DNA from: Pedobacter lusitanus
GTDB lineage: Bacteria > Bacteroidota > Bacteroidia > Sphingobacteriales > Sphingobacteriaceae
NCBI RefSeq assembly: GCF_040026395.1
Contig: NZ_CP157278.1
Span: 4,712,001 to 4,776,000 of the forward strand
Reading direction: 5' to 3'
DNA length: 64,000 bases
Below the pieces are notes generated by a model. It was not told where the DNA came from. It saw only the letters and a list, made by a program, of their open reading frames with translations, and ran no database searches. The position numbers and the translations under genes are program-made. This document shows, piece after piece, positions 1 through 9,964 of this stretch; positions within the stretch are counted from its first letter, which is position 1; each line of letters starts with the position of its first letter.

Positions 1-1060
1 ACTTTGTATTTCCCCGGACGGCCTTTTTACGCTCTACAATGATAACTCCGTTTGAAGCGCGGACACCATAAATTGCTGCCGCTGCTGCATCCTTCAGTAA
101 AGTAACAGATTCGATTTCATTGGGGTTGATTGCATCCAGTGTCAACTCGGTAGGGTAGCCGTCAACCACTATCAATGGTTGCTTATTAGCTGACATTGTT
201 GAAATTCCACGAACCTGAAAAAGTGAATTCCCTTCAAATTTCAAGTCATTATTGATCAATAATCCGGGTAACTTATTTTGTAATCCCTGAAGAAAGTTAT
301 TCGTGGTAATAACTGATTCATAAGCTTTGGTCGTTATCCTGCTGACAGAACCCGTAAGCTGTTCAGTCTTGATCTTTTGATAACCTGTAAAGGTTACCGC
401 TACCTCCTGCAGGTCACCAGCTTCCTCTTCCATTTTTACCACTGGATGGTTATAAAGGCTTTTCGCTGAAATCTCCGCGGTTTTATAACCTATATAGTAA
501 ATCCTGACAATAGCATTTTCGTCCAGATGACCAATTATAAATTGGCCTCTGTTATTGGTAACGCATATATTTTTGCTGTTCTTTATTTTTATTGTTGCGC
601 CTGCCAGCGGAATGTCATTTCCATTGGTTACTCTGCCTTCAATGTTAATCTCATGAAAAAAATCAAAAACTTTCTCTGCAACTGAGGTCCTCTTTTTTTT
701 GATCACAACAGTTTTATCTTTCAGGGTATAGGTCATTTCCTGATTTTCAAAACAAAGATCCAGAGCCTCTTTAAGCGTTACTTTATTTACGCTCAGACTA
801 ACTGGTTTAGCCGTTTTGAATAAAGAAGTATTCCCAATAAAATCATAGTTACTTTGTAGCTGAATCTTATTGATAACAGTTTCGAAAGGCGTATTTCTCT
901 CATTCAGGCTGATCGTTTGTGCAAAACTGTTTGCATTCACGAAGATTAGAAAACTGAGAATGATCAGCTTAATACCTGTTTTGCATTTATTTTTGTTCAG
1001 CATTGCCTGTCCAGCCCAGAGACCAGTCCAGAGCCCGCCCCTAAGTTTAGAATAAATCAT
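1..1060 (-). CDS. SusC/RagA-family TonB-dependent receptor with STN domain (partial, 5' part)
   Basis: This gene runs off the left edge of the window, so only about 353 codons of the N-terminal part are visible. Translation from the ATG at 1060 gives a hydrophobic signal segment ending near SFAQ, followed by an STN (secretin/TonB short N-terminal) domain. A CarboxypepD-reg-like domain (VTNGNDIPLAGATIKI) comes next, then the start of a plug domain with the SusC-typical stretch VRGISTMSANKQPLIVVDGYP and LLKDAAAAAIYGVRASNG. Such receptors import large nutrients across the outer membrane with TonB energy. The STN domain is known in this family to signal to an anti-sigma factor. The FecR and ECF sigma genes immediately upstream on the same strand fit that role. 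A second in-frame ATG at 1003 is a possible alternative start. A SusD gene would be expected beyond the window edge but cannot be seen. Confidence 0.9.
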   Translation of the reverse strand, partial: MIYSKLRGGLWTGLWAGQAMLNKNKCKTGIKLIILSFLIFVNANSFAQTISLNERNTPFETVINKIQLQSNYDFIGNTSLFKTAKPVSLSVNKVTLKEALDLCFENQEMTYTLKDKTVVIKKKRTSVAEKVFDFFHEINIEGRVTNGNDIPLAGATIKIKNSKNICVTNNRGQFIIGHLDENAIVRIYYIGYKTAEISAKSLYNHPVVKMEEEAGDLQEVAVTFTGYQKIKTEQLTGSVSRITTKAYESVITTNNFLQGLQNKLPGLLINNDLKFEGNSLFQVRGISTMSANKQPLIVVDGYPTELTLDAINPNEIESVTLLKDAAAAAIYGVRASNGVIIVERKKAVRGNTK

Positions 1061-1140
1061 ATGTTTAGTAGTTAATGGTTAGTTGTTGTACTTGATGATG
1101 GCGATATATGATCTAAGCTAATACAAGGGGTCTGGTAGTT

Positions 1141-2289
1141 TTACTTCATTATAATTACACTCCCTCCTTCTTTTTTAAAGTGAACATTTCCGGTTTCCTG
1201 CAGTAGCTGCAGGATGGACGATAAATTTTTTGATCTTGAGATCACACCAGTAAACGGCATAAGCTGCAGGTCATCTTCGAAAATAACCTGTACATCATAC
1301 CATCTGGATATTTTTTTCATGATATCCTCCAGTTTTTCTCCATTGAAGATGAAATAGCCATTTTTCCAGGCCATGGTTTCTTTAATATTGGCTGATATAA
1401 TTTGTAATCCTTTAGCTGAATTTATTGACTGCTGATCGGGTTTTAGAAGCAAATCGGTAAATCCGGATTGATGAACCAGAACAGAACCTTCCAGTAAAGT
1501 CGTTTTTATCATGTGCTGATCCGGATAACTATCAACATTAAAATGAGTTCCCAATACTTTGATCTCCTGTCTGGCAGACTGTACAATAAAAGGATGAATC
1601 TTATCCTTCGCAACTTCAAAATAAGCTTCTCCTGATAATTCCACTTTGCGTTCTTTTGCCGAAGCCATATTCACATTATATTTTAATGTCGTCGCAGCAT
1701 TTAGCCATACTTTAGTCCCGTCTGGTAAGTTAAGCTGATATTGTCCGCCATTTGGTGTCTCTATCTTATTATATAGCGATTGTTCAAAAGCAGTTTTTGA
1801 TGGTTCAGAGATTTCATAAGTAAGCTGACCATCTTCCTTTTTGGTTATTTTGATACCTGATTCATTAGCTATTGCCCCGTCGGATGCATCAGCTAACAAA
1901 ATCTGTTTACCATTTGCAAGAGTTAAACGGGCTTTATTTCCACCCCCCTTTACATCGTTTTTAATCAGCGAAACTGCTGCTTGCCGATATTGGTAACGTT
2001 GATAGCAGAAGAATACAGAAAATAAAACCAAAATTACTGCTGATGCAATAGCGAGTACTCTGCTTAGATTTAATTTGAAATAATGTTTCTTTTGTGGCTG
2101 ATCAATAATTGTATGAATAGTCGATAACAAAGAATCCAGGTAATATTTTTTCTGTGCATCATCGATAGTTTGCCATTCATTGTTCTCATTGACATAGGTA
2201 TCCAGCCAGTTTTCTATATGCTCTTTTTCAACAACAGAACAAGTGTTACTGATATAGCGGTCCAGAAGATCTTTTATTTCGTCCATCAT
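1141..2289 (-). CDS. FecR-family anti-sigma factor
   Basis: The protein is about 382 aa from the ATG at 2289; an in-frame TTG at 2307 and a second ATG at 2286 are alternatives. It has a cytoplasmic N-terminal region, one membrane segment (roughly residues 75-100, LAIASAVILVLFSVFF) and a periplasmic FecR domain containing LNLPDGTKVWLNAATTLKY and GEAYFEVAKD. A C-terminal DUF4974-like region follows (MKKISRWYDVQVIFEDD). FecR proteins hold an ECF sigma factor inactive until the cognate TonB receptor signals through its STN domain. The gene lies 88 bp downstream of the sigma gene and 80 bp upstream of the STN-bearing SusC, the usual order of such trans-envelope signalling loci in Bacteroidota. Confidence 0.93.
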   Translation of the reverse strand: MMDEIKDLLDRYISNTCSVVEKEHIENWLDTYVNENNEWQTIDDAQKKYYLDSLLSTIHTIIDQPQKKHYFKLNLSRVLAIASAVILVLFSVFFCYQRYQYRQAAVSLIKNDVKGGGNKARLTLANGKQILLADASDGAIANESGIKITKKEDGQLTYEISEPSKTAFEQSLYNKIETPNGGQYQLNLPDGTKVWLNAATTLKYNVNMASAKERKVELSGEAYFEVAKDKIHPFIVQSARQEIKVLGTHFNVDSYPDQHMIKTTLLEGSVLVHQSGFTDLLLKPDQQSINSAKGLQIISANIKETMAWKNGYFIFNGEKLEDIMKKISRWYDVQVIFEDDLQLMPFTGVISRSKNLSSILQLLQETGNVHFKKEGGSVIIMK

Positions 2290-2377
2290 CAAATTAAAAG
2301 GTTTCAATAGAGTGTCGGCTCATGTACCGGTTAGTACTATAAGGATTGAAAATATTTTTGCTTTGGTAAATATTCCC

Positions 2378-2944
2378 TTATAATAACAACACAGACAGTT
2401 TATCTAATGCTTCCCTTAAAATCTTCATGGCCGTTGTTAACTGGTTTTTTACTGTTTGTTCAGAAAGATTAAGCTTTGACGCGATATCTGTTATACTCTG
2501 ATATTCATTGCGGCTGAGTTCATAGATTTCCCTGGTGCGGGGAGGAAGTTTAAGAATAGCCAGATCCATAACCTTTTTAAGATCTTTTGCTTCGAGTTCT
2601 TTTTCGGGGTTATAATCAGGATGTATAACCAGTGACTGTATAATCATTACATACTCCTCCCGGGTTACATTTTTTCTTATTTTATCAATTACTTTATACC
2701 TTACTGCAGTGAATAAATAAGATTGAATAGAAGAAGTGATCAGAATTTTATGCCTGTCTGCCCATAAGGTTGTAAACAGATCTTGAATCAGATCTCTAGC
2801 ATCATCCAAAGAATATAATTTTGAACTGGCAAAATTAATTAAGTTACCAGCGTATCTCCTGTAAATTTCGTTAAATGCCTTCCTGTCTTCCTTTTTAAGG
2901 AGGTTAATTAAGTCTGAATCGGAAATTGTAGTGTAAGAAGTCAA
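2378..2944 (-). CDS. ECF-type RNA polymerase sigma-70 factor
   Basis: The 188-aa protein has sigma region 2 (RKAFNEIYRRYAGNLINFASSKL, DARDLIQDLFTTLWADR) and region 4 (LPPRTREIYELSRNEYQSITDIASKLNLSEQTVKNQL). This architecture fits the Bacteroidota family-1 ECF sigmas that pair with FecR. No ATG precedes the conserved region, so a TTG at 2944 is the likely start; this is inferred. It probably directs transcription of the downstream SusC locus once FecR releases it. It is the first gene of the sigma-FecR-SusC operon. Confidence 0.93.
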   Translation of the reverse strand: MTSYTTISDSDLINLLKKEDRKAFNEIYRRYAGNLINFASSKLYSLDDARDLIQDLFTTLWADRHKILITSSIQSYLFTAVRYKVIDKIRKNVTREEYVMIIQSLVIHPDYNPEKELEAKDLKKVMDLAILKLPPRTREIYELSRNEYQSITDIASKLNLSEQTVKNQLTTAMKILREALDKLSVLLL

Positions 2945-3134
2945 GGTTTTGGAACAATTTTGATCAATGATAGAAGTTTTTTTTATTTTTTTTATCTCTT
3001 TTCTCTAAATCATACTGTAAATCAGCTGTAATCTTATGCTGATAATCTTTTTTTTGTAAATAATATAAATAACGAGTGAAAAACGATGTAGCGGTTCGCC
3101 GTATAAAATGTGTTTTTCATGGGGTTAAAAACCC

Positions 3135-3228
3135 TGTTGAAAGGACATTGGAAGGGGGTTGAAAGGACGTTGGAAGGACCTTGCAATGACCTGGGTCCTT
3201 TCAACCCCCTTTCAATATCCTTTTAATA
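3135..3228. repeat. Long imperfect inverted repeat in a 520-bp gap
   Basis: The gap 2945-3466 has no gene. In it, 3152-3168 (AAGGGGGTTGAAAGGAC) and 3195-3211 are perfect 17-base reverse complements. The pairing continues outward with few interruptions to 3135/3228 (for example TTGAAAGGACATTGG against CAATATCCTTTTAA). The unit TTGAAAGGAC or a close variant recurs as direct repeats at about 3137, 3159 and 3170. A transcript would fold into a hairpin of roughly 94 nt with a 26-nt loop. It has no T-tract directly after the stem, so it is not a standard terminator. It may be a miniature repeat element or an RNA-level regulatory structure. Confidence 0.75.
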
Positions 3229-3466
3229 CCCTTCTAACAGGTATTTACGTCACTACTTAACCCGTTTTCTTAGCCGAAAGCCATATTTTCTGCAAAAAAG
3301 GTAATAACCGTTATCAGAATTGTATTTTCAGTTCTCCGGAGATAAAAAAACAATCGGTTAAAAGCGTTTATTATCTTTTATTATTATAATAAATGTCTAA
3401 ATTGATTTAGTATTTCTCTGGTCTGGTGAGACTTTGGAAAGCTCCTGTAAAACGTCAATTCATTTT

Positions 3467-5017
3467 ATGAAATATATTCTAAATCTCGTTCTCTTCTGTA
3501 CAGTTTCATTTTACTCATTTGCTCAGCAACCTGCCGGCACAGCGGTTGAACCGCTTAAAGACATAGATTCGCTATTCTTAAAAATATTAAAAGATCAGCA
3601 TGTTGCAGGATTTGCTGTAGCCGTAGTTAAAGGAGATCAGGTTATTTATAGTAAAGGCTTTGGTTACCGGGATCTGGAACATCAGAAACCAGTTACTCCA
3701 AATACCCTTTTTGCTATAGGCTCGTCTTCAAAGGCTTTTACCTCTGCTTTGTTAGGGCTGTTACAGAAAGAAGGGAAACTGGATCTGGATGGAAAAGCAA
3801 CCACTTATCTTCCGCAATTGCGTTTTTATAACAATGAGATGAACAATCAGCTTACTGTTCGTGATATGATGTGTCATCGTACAGGTTTATCCCGTTATGA
3901 CACTTCCTGGTATCTGTTTAATTCAAATAACCGGGACAGTCTTTTATACCGTGTCCGTTATATGATCCCAACCTATGGTATCAGAGAAAAATGGCAGTAT
4001 AATAATTATATGTTTTTAGCACAGGGTATGATTGCTGAAAAGCTAACAGGCAAAACCTGGGAACAGAATATTAAAGAACGGTTTTTTGATCCGTTAAATA
4101 TGAAACGTTCAAATACCAGTATTTTTGAATTGCAGAAGGACACAGATTCTTCCCTGCCATATACAGTTGATCAAGATGAGCGGATTAAAAGAATACCCTA
4201 TTACAATATTTCCGGAATGGGGCCTGCCGGTAGTATAAACAGTTCTGCAAATGACATGACCAACTGGCTGAAATTATGGATAGGTGGCGGCCGCTTTTTA
4301 GCTAAGGAAATTCTACCGTCATCTTATGTCCGGGCGGCCAGCAGTTCCCAGATGGTGATGAGCGAAGCCTTGCCTAAAGAAAATGCAGATATATTTCTGT
4401 CCAATTATGGTTTGGGGTGGATGATCAGTTCTTACAGAGGCCATTACAGAGTTGAGCATGGTGGAAATATCAATGGTTTCAGTGCCCTGGTGTCATTTTT
4501 TCCTTCAGACGAGCTGGGAATAGTCGTGTTAACCAATCAAAATAGCTCTAAGGTTCCGGAAACTATTGTGAGCAGCATTGCTGACCGGATGTTCAGGCTT
4601 AGCCCTAATGACTGGAATGGTAAACTCAATAGCGTAAAAGCAATGGCCAAAACCAAAGTAAATAAAGAAAAAAAGATAATCGATTCTGTTCAGGTGCTGC
4701 ATACAAAACCATCCCATGCTTTAAAAAATTATATAGGTTTATATAAGAATCCTGCCTATGGTACAATTGAGCTTGTCCTGAAAAAAGATTCGCTGGTTAT
4801 GAAAATCGGAGAAAAAACTGCTCGCGTCAGACACTATCATTATGATATTTTTGAAGCAAAAGGAGGCGATGGAGAGAATGATGCCATGCCAACAGGATTT
4901 GATCTCCAGCTTAATTTTATAACAGGATTGGATGGGAAAATAGAGAATATAACTATTCCATTAGATGAGAATGGCAAGCAATCTGTGTTTAACAAAGTCA
5001 CGAAACCTGAAAAATAG
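3467..5017 (+). CDS. Secreted serine hydrolase, class C beta-lactamase fold
   Basis: From the ATG at 3467 the protein is 516 aa; a TTG at 3434 would add 11 residues but the ATG places the signal peptide (KYILNLVLFCTVSFYSFAQ) correctly at the N-terminus. The beta-lactamase/transpeptidase-like domain shows the SxxK motif (SSSK, residues 86-89), a YNN motif in WQYNNYMFLAQ, and HGG in VEHGGNINGF. The last ~100 residues form a DUF3471-like extension after a basic linker. The family includes esterases, D-aminopeptidases and PBP4-like enzymes, so the substrate cannot be stated. The enzyme should be periplasmic or exported. It stands alone, convergent with the two-component pair on its right. Confidence 0.9.
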   Translation: MKYILNLVLFCTVSFYSFAQQPAGTAVEPLKDIDSLFLKILKDQHVAGFAVAVVKGDQVIYSKGFGYRDLEHQKPVTPNTLFAIGSSSKAFTSALLGLLQKEGKLDLDGKATTYLPQLRFYNNEMNNQLTVRDMMCHRTGLSRYDTSWYLFNSNNRDSLLYRVRYMIPTYGIREKWQYNNYMFLAQGMIAEKLTGKTWEQNIKERFFDPLNMKRSNTSIFELQKDTDSSLPYTVDQDERIKRIPYYNISGMGPAGSINSSANDMTNWLKLWIGGGRFLAKEILPSSYVRAASSSQMVMSEALPKENADIFLSNYGLGWMISSYRGHYRVEHGGNINGFSALVSFFPSDELGIVVLTNQNSSKVPETIVSSIADRMFRLSPNDWNGKLNSVKAMAKTKVNKEKKIIDSVQVLHTKPSHALKNYIGLYKNPAYGTIELVLKKDSLVMKIGEKTARVRHYHYDIFEAKGGDGENDAMPTGFDLQLNFITGLDGKIENITIPLDENGKQSVFNKVTKPEK

Positions 5018-5034
5018 GTTCAGCCTGCAAATTG

Positions 5035-5733
5035 CTAAATCATCTTCTGCTTTAACTCTTTGTATTTTGATCTGCCTATAGGTAGTATTTCTCCGTTTTT
5101 AAGTAATAAACTATAACTGCTCCCTGGTTTTATAATGATCTTTTCGGCCTGATCCAGGGAGACCAGATAGGATTTATGAATACGTTCAAATGAATCAGGA
5201 AGCAGCTGCTCCAGCATCTCCATTGATTTGTCATGTAATTCCTGTTTCCCATTTTGCAGATACAATTCACTGTAAATACCAGCTCCTTTGATATAAAGTA
5301 CTTCCTGAATATCTATCAGACGGGTATTCCCGGCTTTTTTTACGGCCAGGTATTTCATGGTATGTTCTGCATTTTTTCCACTGGCATTGATCCTTCTGAA
5401 AGCCATGGATAATCTTGCCTGATCAAAAGGTTTGGCTACAAAATCTAACACGCCGTAAGTAAAAGCAGTGATTGCTTTATCTGTGTTGGCAGATACTATA
5501 ATGGTGTGAAATGATCTGGCTACCATGGATTCCAGTATATCAAATCCATTTTCGCCGTTTAAATTCAGGTCTAATAACAATAGATCAATCGTATGATTTT
5601 CTATATAGGACAAACCATTCTGCAAAGAGTCATAAATCGCAATACCGGATATATTCTGCTCAAAGAAATCGCGGGTCATCCGTTCAAGCCTTCTGGCTAT
5701 TCTTGCCTCATCTTCAATAATTAGTATTCTCAT
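5035..5733 (-). CDS. LytTR-family response regulator
   Basis: The 232-aa protein has an N-terminal receiver domain (ILIIEDEARIARRLERM; phospho-acceptor Asp in DLLLLDLNLNGENGFDIL; KPFD near the end of the domain) and a C-terminal LytTR DNA-binding domain (LAVKKAGNTRLIDIQEVLYIKG to FERIHKSYLVSLDQAEKI). Its ATG overlaps the stop of the kinase gene by four bases (ATGA), which points to translational coupling. It probably controls the divergent receptor gene at 7505 or other targets. The bound sequence cannot be deduced here. Confidence 0.95.
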   Translation of the reverse strand: MRILIIEDEARIARRLERMTRDFFEQNISGIAIYDSLQNGLSYIENHTIDLLLLDLNLNGENGFDILESMVARSFHTIIVSANTDKAITAFTYGVLDFVAKPFDQARLSMAFRRINASGKNAEHTMKYLAVKKAGNTRLIDIQEVLYIKGAGIYSELYLQNGKQELHDKSMEMLEQLLPDSFERIHKSYLVSLDQAEKIIIKPGSSYSLLLKNGEILPIGRSKYKELKQKMI

Positions 5734-7397
5734 TTATCGTAAATCTGAATAGTGGTTAACCAGCCTCCTGGGGCTGCTTCTGAAATAAATTTCCAACGGT
5801 CTGCATAACTTTCTGTCAAACGGGCTTTGACATAACGGAAACCGTTGCCTCCTTCTCTTTTTTTCAATACCTCCCGGTTCAGTGCATGAGTACAGAAGGT
5901 ATATTGTTTATAGTTTGCTGTACGTAAATAACTCAACTTAAAAGTAATGAGGCTGTCGGCATGCGGAATACTATGCGTAATTCCATTTTCAAGAATTGTA
6001 TGAATCAATGCCGGAGGGATATATTCGCTATCCTCAATTCCTGAGTCTTCCCATTCGTACCTGATTTCTTTCCGGAACTGCATCACCGTCAGGTGGGTTT
6101 TGCAAAGCTCTATTTCTTGTCTCACGGGTATTAAAACAGCTTCGGATATCGAATTCATAATATCAAATTCTTCTGCCAGCGCCTGTATAAATTCGGCACC
6201 CTGTTTTGGAGACTCTTCTACCCAGTCGATCATTGAAGTTAAAGTATTCTTCAGAAAGTGGGGTTGAATATTTTTTTTAATCAGTTCCAGTTGTAATCTT
6301 GAAGACAGGAGTAAGGAAGACTGATATTCATCTTCTATCATTCTGGTGCGGATAGTATGCAGATAAAGTATACATAGGACAATCATCGTGAAGCTGATGA
6401 AAAGACCAAAATCGTAGAACAGAAAATGATTGATTGCTGCAGTTGCCAATAAACCGGAAAGTACAATCAGGCTGCCTTTTTCCCGTTGAAGAATTGCGTT
6501 GGCTACAATAATAAGGGAAGCCAGCCACATCACCAGGCTGTAAAGCATGGCTGTCAGATCGTAATGCTGACGATTTATCCCATAAACAGTAATCAGTATA
6601 ATGAACAAGATAATCAGGAGCGCTTTTTTTTGAGGGAAACTAAACTGAATACTAAAATATAAAGGGACCAGCAATGCAATAGCAAAGGTCAGCCAGCCAA
6701 TAATTTCGAGCCTTAAAAAGAAATCAGTATAGCGGATATCCAGATAGAACTTAATGTATTCGGTAATTTGCAGCGCAAAAAAAAGTAAACAGATGAAGGC
6801 AAAGATCAGTACACTGTATTCTTTACGCCGGCTGTTGAGAAACAGGAAGAAATAGTAGATTGCTGCAGTCAGAAATGCACCCGCCATCAGATTCATAAAT
6901 GAGATAAGGATCAGGGGCCTTCTCAGCAAATCTGCATAGATGTCCGGTTTAATACCTATTGGTCGTTTTACACCATTTAAATAAGATTGGGTGATACGTA
7001 AAGCCACGATATGTCTGCCCGTATCGGCTAAAGCAGATGGTATCTGGAAAAAACTTGTAGCAGTACCTGGTTGCTCTGGTTTGTTCTTTTGGGTTATCTG
7101 CCCATTGTGACCAATCAGTACCCCGTCCCAGTAAAGCTCAAAGGCACCAAAAGCTTCAATTTGCAGTCCGATTGAAGCAGAAGGGGTTTTGATGAATTTC
7201 ACAACTGATCGTGCCCAGAAAATCTGCTGATCAGTGTTACCTCTTTTAGTGGACCAGCTACTATCATTAAAGTTTTTTTCTGCCCATAAGCTGTTGTCTC
7301 CTGTCTGATAAACGGTCGGAGAGTGCTCGGAAGTCACAGCTGATTTGCAGGAAGAAAAAGACAGAGCGATAGTTAAAAAGATCAGGAGGCGTTGCAT
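5730..7397 (-). CDS. LytS-type membrane sensor histidine kinase (lipoprotein signal)
   Basis: The ATG at 7397 is chosen because it yields a lipoprotein-type signal (QRLLIFLTIALSFSSCKS); longer forms would put basic residues ahead of it. The protein is about 555 aa. A periplasmic beta-rich sensory domain of roughly 170 residues follows (WAEKNFNDSSWSTKRG, FGAFELYWDGVLIGHNGQ), then about seven membrane helices resembling the 7TM-DISM arrangement. The cytoplasmic His_kinase domain carries the H box (NIQPHFLKNTLTSM), the N box (ENGITHS) and GGNGFRYVKARL. It is the kinase partner of the LytTR regulator that overlaps its stop codon. The gene is divergent from the outer-membrane receptor at 7505, with about 107 bp between starts. 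Confidence 0.92.
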   Translation of the reverse strand: MQRLLIFLTIALSFSSCKSAVTSEHSPTVYQTGDNSLWAEKNFNDSSWSTKRGNTDQQIFWARSVVKFIKTPSASIGLQIEAFGAFELYWDGVLIGHNGQITQKNKPEQPGTATSFFQIPSALADTGRHIVALRITQSYLNGVKRPIGIKPDIYADLLRRPLILISFMNLMAGAFLTAAIYYFFLFLNSRRKEYSVLIFAFICLLFFALQITEYIKFYLDIRYTDFFLRLEIIGWLTFAIALLVPLYFSIQFSFPQKKALLIILFIILITVYGINRQHYDLTAMLYSLVMWLASLIIVANAILQREKGSLIVLSGLLATAAINHFLFYDFGLFISFTMIVLCILYLHTIRTRMIEDEYQSSLLLSSRLQLELIKKNIQPHFLKNTLTSMIDWVEESPKQGAEFIQALAEEFDIMNSISEAVLIPVRQEIELCKTHLTVMQFRKEIRYEWEDSGIEDSEYIPPALIHTILENGITHSIPHADSLITFKLSYLRTANYKQYTFCTHALNREVLKKREGGNGFRYVKARLTESYADRWKFISEAAPGGWLTTIQIYDK

Positions 7398-7504
7398 AGG
7401 GTAATTTAAGTCTAATATAAGCGAAAAATTGCATTTCAAAAGGTGATAGAGCCGTTGACATGTTTTTCTTCTGCGCAATTGTCATGATAGCTTAGACTTG
7501 TGCT

Positions 7505-9910
7505 ATGAAACGACTCTTTATTATTTTTATTTCGGCTTTTTGCTTTTCCGCCGCTCTTGCCCAGCAGCCTGCTTCTTCTGATGCGAAGTTGAAAACTATC
7601 TCCGGTTTGGTGCTGGAACAGCAGTCAAAAACACCAGTTGTTTATGCTACAGTGAGTATAAAAGATCAGACATTGAAAATGGTTGCTGCGGGAATAACTG
7701 ATGAAAAAGGAGGGTTTAAGCTGGATGGTATTCCTTCAGGAAATATGATCATTGAATTTAGCCTGATGGGTTATCAGACATTTAAAAAGCCTTTGGAAAT
7801 AAGTGCTGCGCTTACACACATCAATGTCGGAACAACTTTGCTTAAAGCTGATCAAATCTTATTAAAAGAAATAGCTGTAACAAGCGACAAACCGGCTATC
7901 AGTTTAAAGCTGGATAAGAAAGTATTTGAAACAGGGAGAGATATTATATCGCAAAGTGGCTCTGCAGTTGAACTTTTAAATGGAGTACCGGCTGTGAGCG
8001 TGAGCCCTTCAGGGGTGGTAAGCCTGAGAGGAAACAGCAATGTACTGGTATTGATCAATGGCCGTCGCTCAGGACTTACCCAGGGGAATGCACTTGATCA
8101 GATACCTGCCGATCAGATAGAAAGGGTGGAGGTGATTACCAATCCCTCGTCCAGGTATGATGCGTCAGGTTCTTCAGGTATTATCAATATCATCCTGAAG
8201 AAAAATAAAAAGGGAGGATTTAACGGGCAGCTGAGGCTGGTTGGCGGTATACCAAATGAAACAAGGATTGCGCCGAGTTTGAATTTTAAATCCGATAAAC
8301 TCAATGTGTTCTCTACTTTTGGAATCCGTTTATCTGATTATGTAGGGTTATATACAACCAATCAGTCGGTTTCCAATTCCGGAACTACTGTTTTGCTGAA
8401 TCAGAGACAGGATGAAAAACGTCACGATGATGCTAAACTGCTATATTTTGGTGCCGATTATCAGTTCAATGATCAAAATTCCATTACTATCGCCTTTTTG
8501 AAGAATGCTACGCGTGATCATGATAAAACTGCTATAAATTACAATTACACTGCTAAAGGAAACGGGCCGGACAGCAGTATACTCAGGAATGGCGAGTCCT
8601 GGGAAAAAAGGAGTTATAACCAACTGGAATTCAATTATACCAGGAAGTTTAAGCAGCCGCGGAAAAAGTATACTATTGATATGCAATATGATTTCTGGAA
8701 CAGTGATAAAGACTGGAACCTCAATACTAAAAAGCTACTGCCTGTAATAACAGCGCTGTCTCCTGTCAGAACCAGTTCTGTCGGTGCCAGTAAAGATTTT
8801 ATGGCACAAACGGATCTGGAGTTACCTCTGGATAGCAATACGATACTGGAAATGGGGCTTAAGACAGAGAATCGAAAAGTAACCAGTGAATTCAAAGCCG
8901 AGCAGCAAGATGCAGATCAGTGGAGTATTATTGAGAATATCAATAATCAGCTGGCTTATAATGAACTGATAGGGAGCGCTTATGTGCAGCTGGGAAGTAA
9001 GATCAGTAAACTGGCTTATCAGCTGGGTTTGCGTTCTGAGTTAACCCGTGTTAAAGTTGAGGATAGAGCCGGGACTTATGCTGACCAAAAGAACTACATG
9101 CGCTTATTTCCAACGCTTAGTCTTACTTATCAATTGACAAAAGGTCCCGCTATACAGGGGAGTTACAGCAGAAGAATTAACCGGCCGGCACTGCAGCTTT
9201 TATATCCTTTTAACGAACTGACTGACTTTAACGCCAGGTTTATGGGGAATCCTGAACTAAATCCATCTTATGCCAATGTTTTTGAACTGGGATTTTTACA
9301 ACGCTGGAGCACGCTTACGCTTAATCCATCGTTATACTATCAAAATAATAAAGGAACTATTCAGGATTATACCTTCAGGAATCAGGATGGCGTTTTTATT
9401 ACTACACCAGTTAATATCGATGGTGAGATTCGCCGCGGTGCAGAACTTTCAGCTTTGTATAATCCATTTCAATGGTTACAGATTAATGCAGAACTGAACG
9501 CTTACAGCTTCAAACAAAAGGGCTTGTATAAAGAACATAATTTTAATTACTCTGGCGATGTTTTTACCGGACGTCTAAGTACACAGGTGAAATTTCAGCA
9601 TAAACTGGCTTTACAGTGCCGTTATAATTATACAGGAGCTCAAAGTAATGCTCAGACTTATTCTGCAACAATACATAATATTGATTTTGGTGCCAGTAAG
9701 AATTTATTTAGCGATAAAGCCACGTTATTATTTGATGTAAGCAATGTATTTAATCTCCGTAAATACAGGACAATTACTACTGGAAATGATTATATGCTGG
9801 CGCAAACAAATAGTCCGAATGCAGCACGTTACCGTCTGACTTTTGTATATCGTTTGAATCTCAAAGAGAACCAGTCGGTAAGACAGGCTAAAAGTGGTAA
9901 CAGGAATTAG
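7505..9910 (+). CDS. TonB-dependent receptor, outer-membrane beta-barrel family
   Basis: The 801-aa protein has a signal peptide (KRLFIIFISAFCFSAALAQQ), a CarboxypepD-reg-like domain (ISGLVLEQQSKTPVVYATVSIKD), and a plug (VSLRGNSNVLVLINGRRSG, IPADQIERVEVITNPSSRYDASGSSGIINI). The long C-terminal barrel resembles the OMP_b-brl_3 family. These proteins are related to TonB receptors but are usually unpaired with SusD, and the ligand is unknown. A TAGACTTG at 7493-7500 lies just before the start and differs in one base from the TAnnTTTG promoter element. The divergent LytS/LytTR pair suggests local control, which is an inference. Confidence 0.92.
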   Translation: MKRLFIIFISAFCFSAALAQQPASSDAKLKTISGLVLEQQSKTPVVYATVSIKDQTLKMVAAGITDEKGGFKLDGIPSGNMIIEFSLMGYQTFKKPLEISAALTHINVGTTLLKADQILLKEIAVTSDKPAISLKLDKKVFETGRDIISQSGSAVELLNGVPAVSVSPSGVVSLRGNSNVLVLINGRRSGLTQGNALDQIPADQIERVEVITNPSSRYDASGSSGIINIILKKNKKGGFNGQLRLVGGIPNETRIAPSLNFKSDKLNVFSTFGIRLSDYVGLYTTNQSVSNSGTTVLLNQRQDEKRHDDAKLLYFGADYQFNDQNSITIAFLKNATRDHDKTAINYNYTAKGNGPDSSILRNGESWEKRSYNQLEFNYTRKFKQPRKKYTIDMQYDFWNSDKDWNLNTKKLLPVITALSPVRTSSVGASKDFMAQTDLELPLDSNTILEMGLKTENRKVTSEFKAEQQDADQWSIIENINNQLAYNELIGSAYVQLGSKISKLAYQLGLRSELTRVKVEDRAGTYADQKNYMRLFPTLSLTYQLTKGPAIQGSYSRRINRPALQLLYPFNELTDFNARFMGNPELNPSYANVFELGFLQRWSTLTLNPSLYYQNNKGTIQDYTFRNQDGVFITTPVNIDGEIRRGAELSALYNPFQWLQINAELNAYSFKQKGLYKEHNFNYSGDVFTGRLSTQVKFQHKLALQCRYNYTGAQSNAQTYSATIHNIDFGASKNLFSDKATLLFDVSNVFNLRKYRTITTGNDYMLAQTNSPNAARYRLTFVYRLNLKENQSVRQAKSGNRN

Positions 9911-9964
9911 TATGCTTGCTAATTCCTGTTTAAACTCCATGTTCGCCAGAGACAGAAAACCCGG

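Noticed and set aside
870..1055. 61-codon plus-strand frame near the left edge
   Set aside because: It is antisense to the N-terminal part of the partial SusC gene, whose domain sequence is clear.
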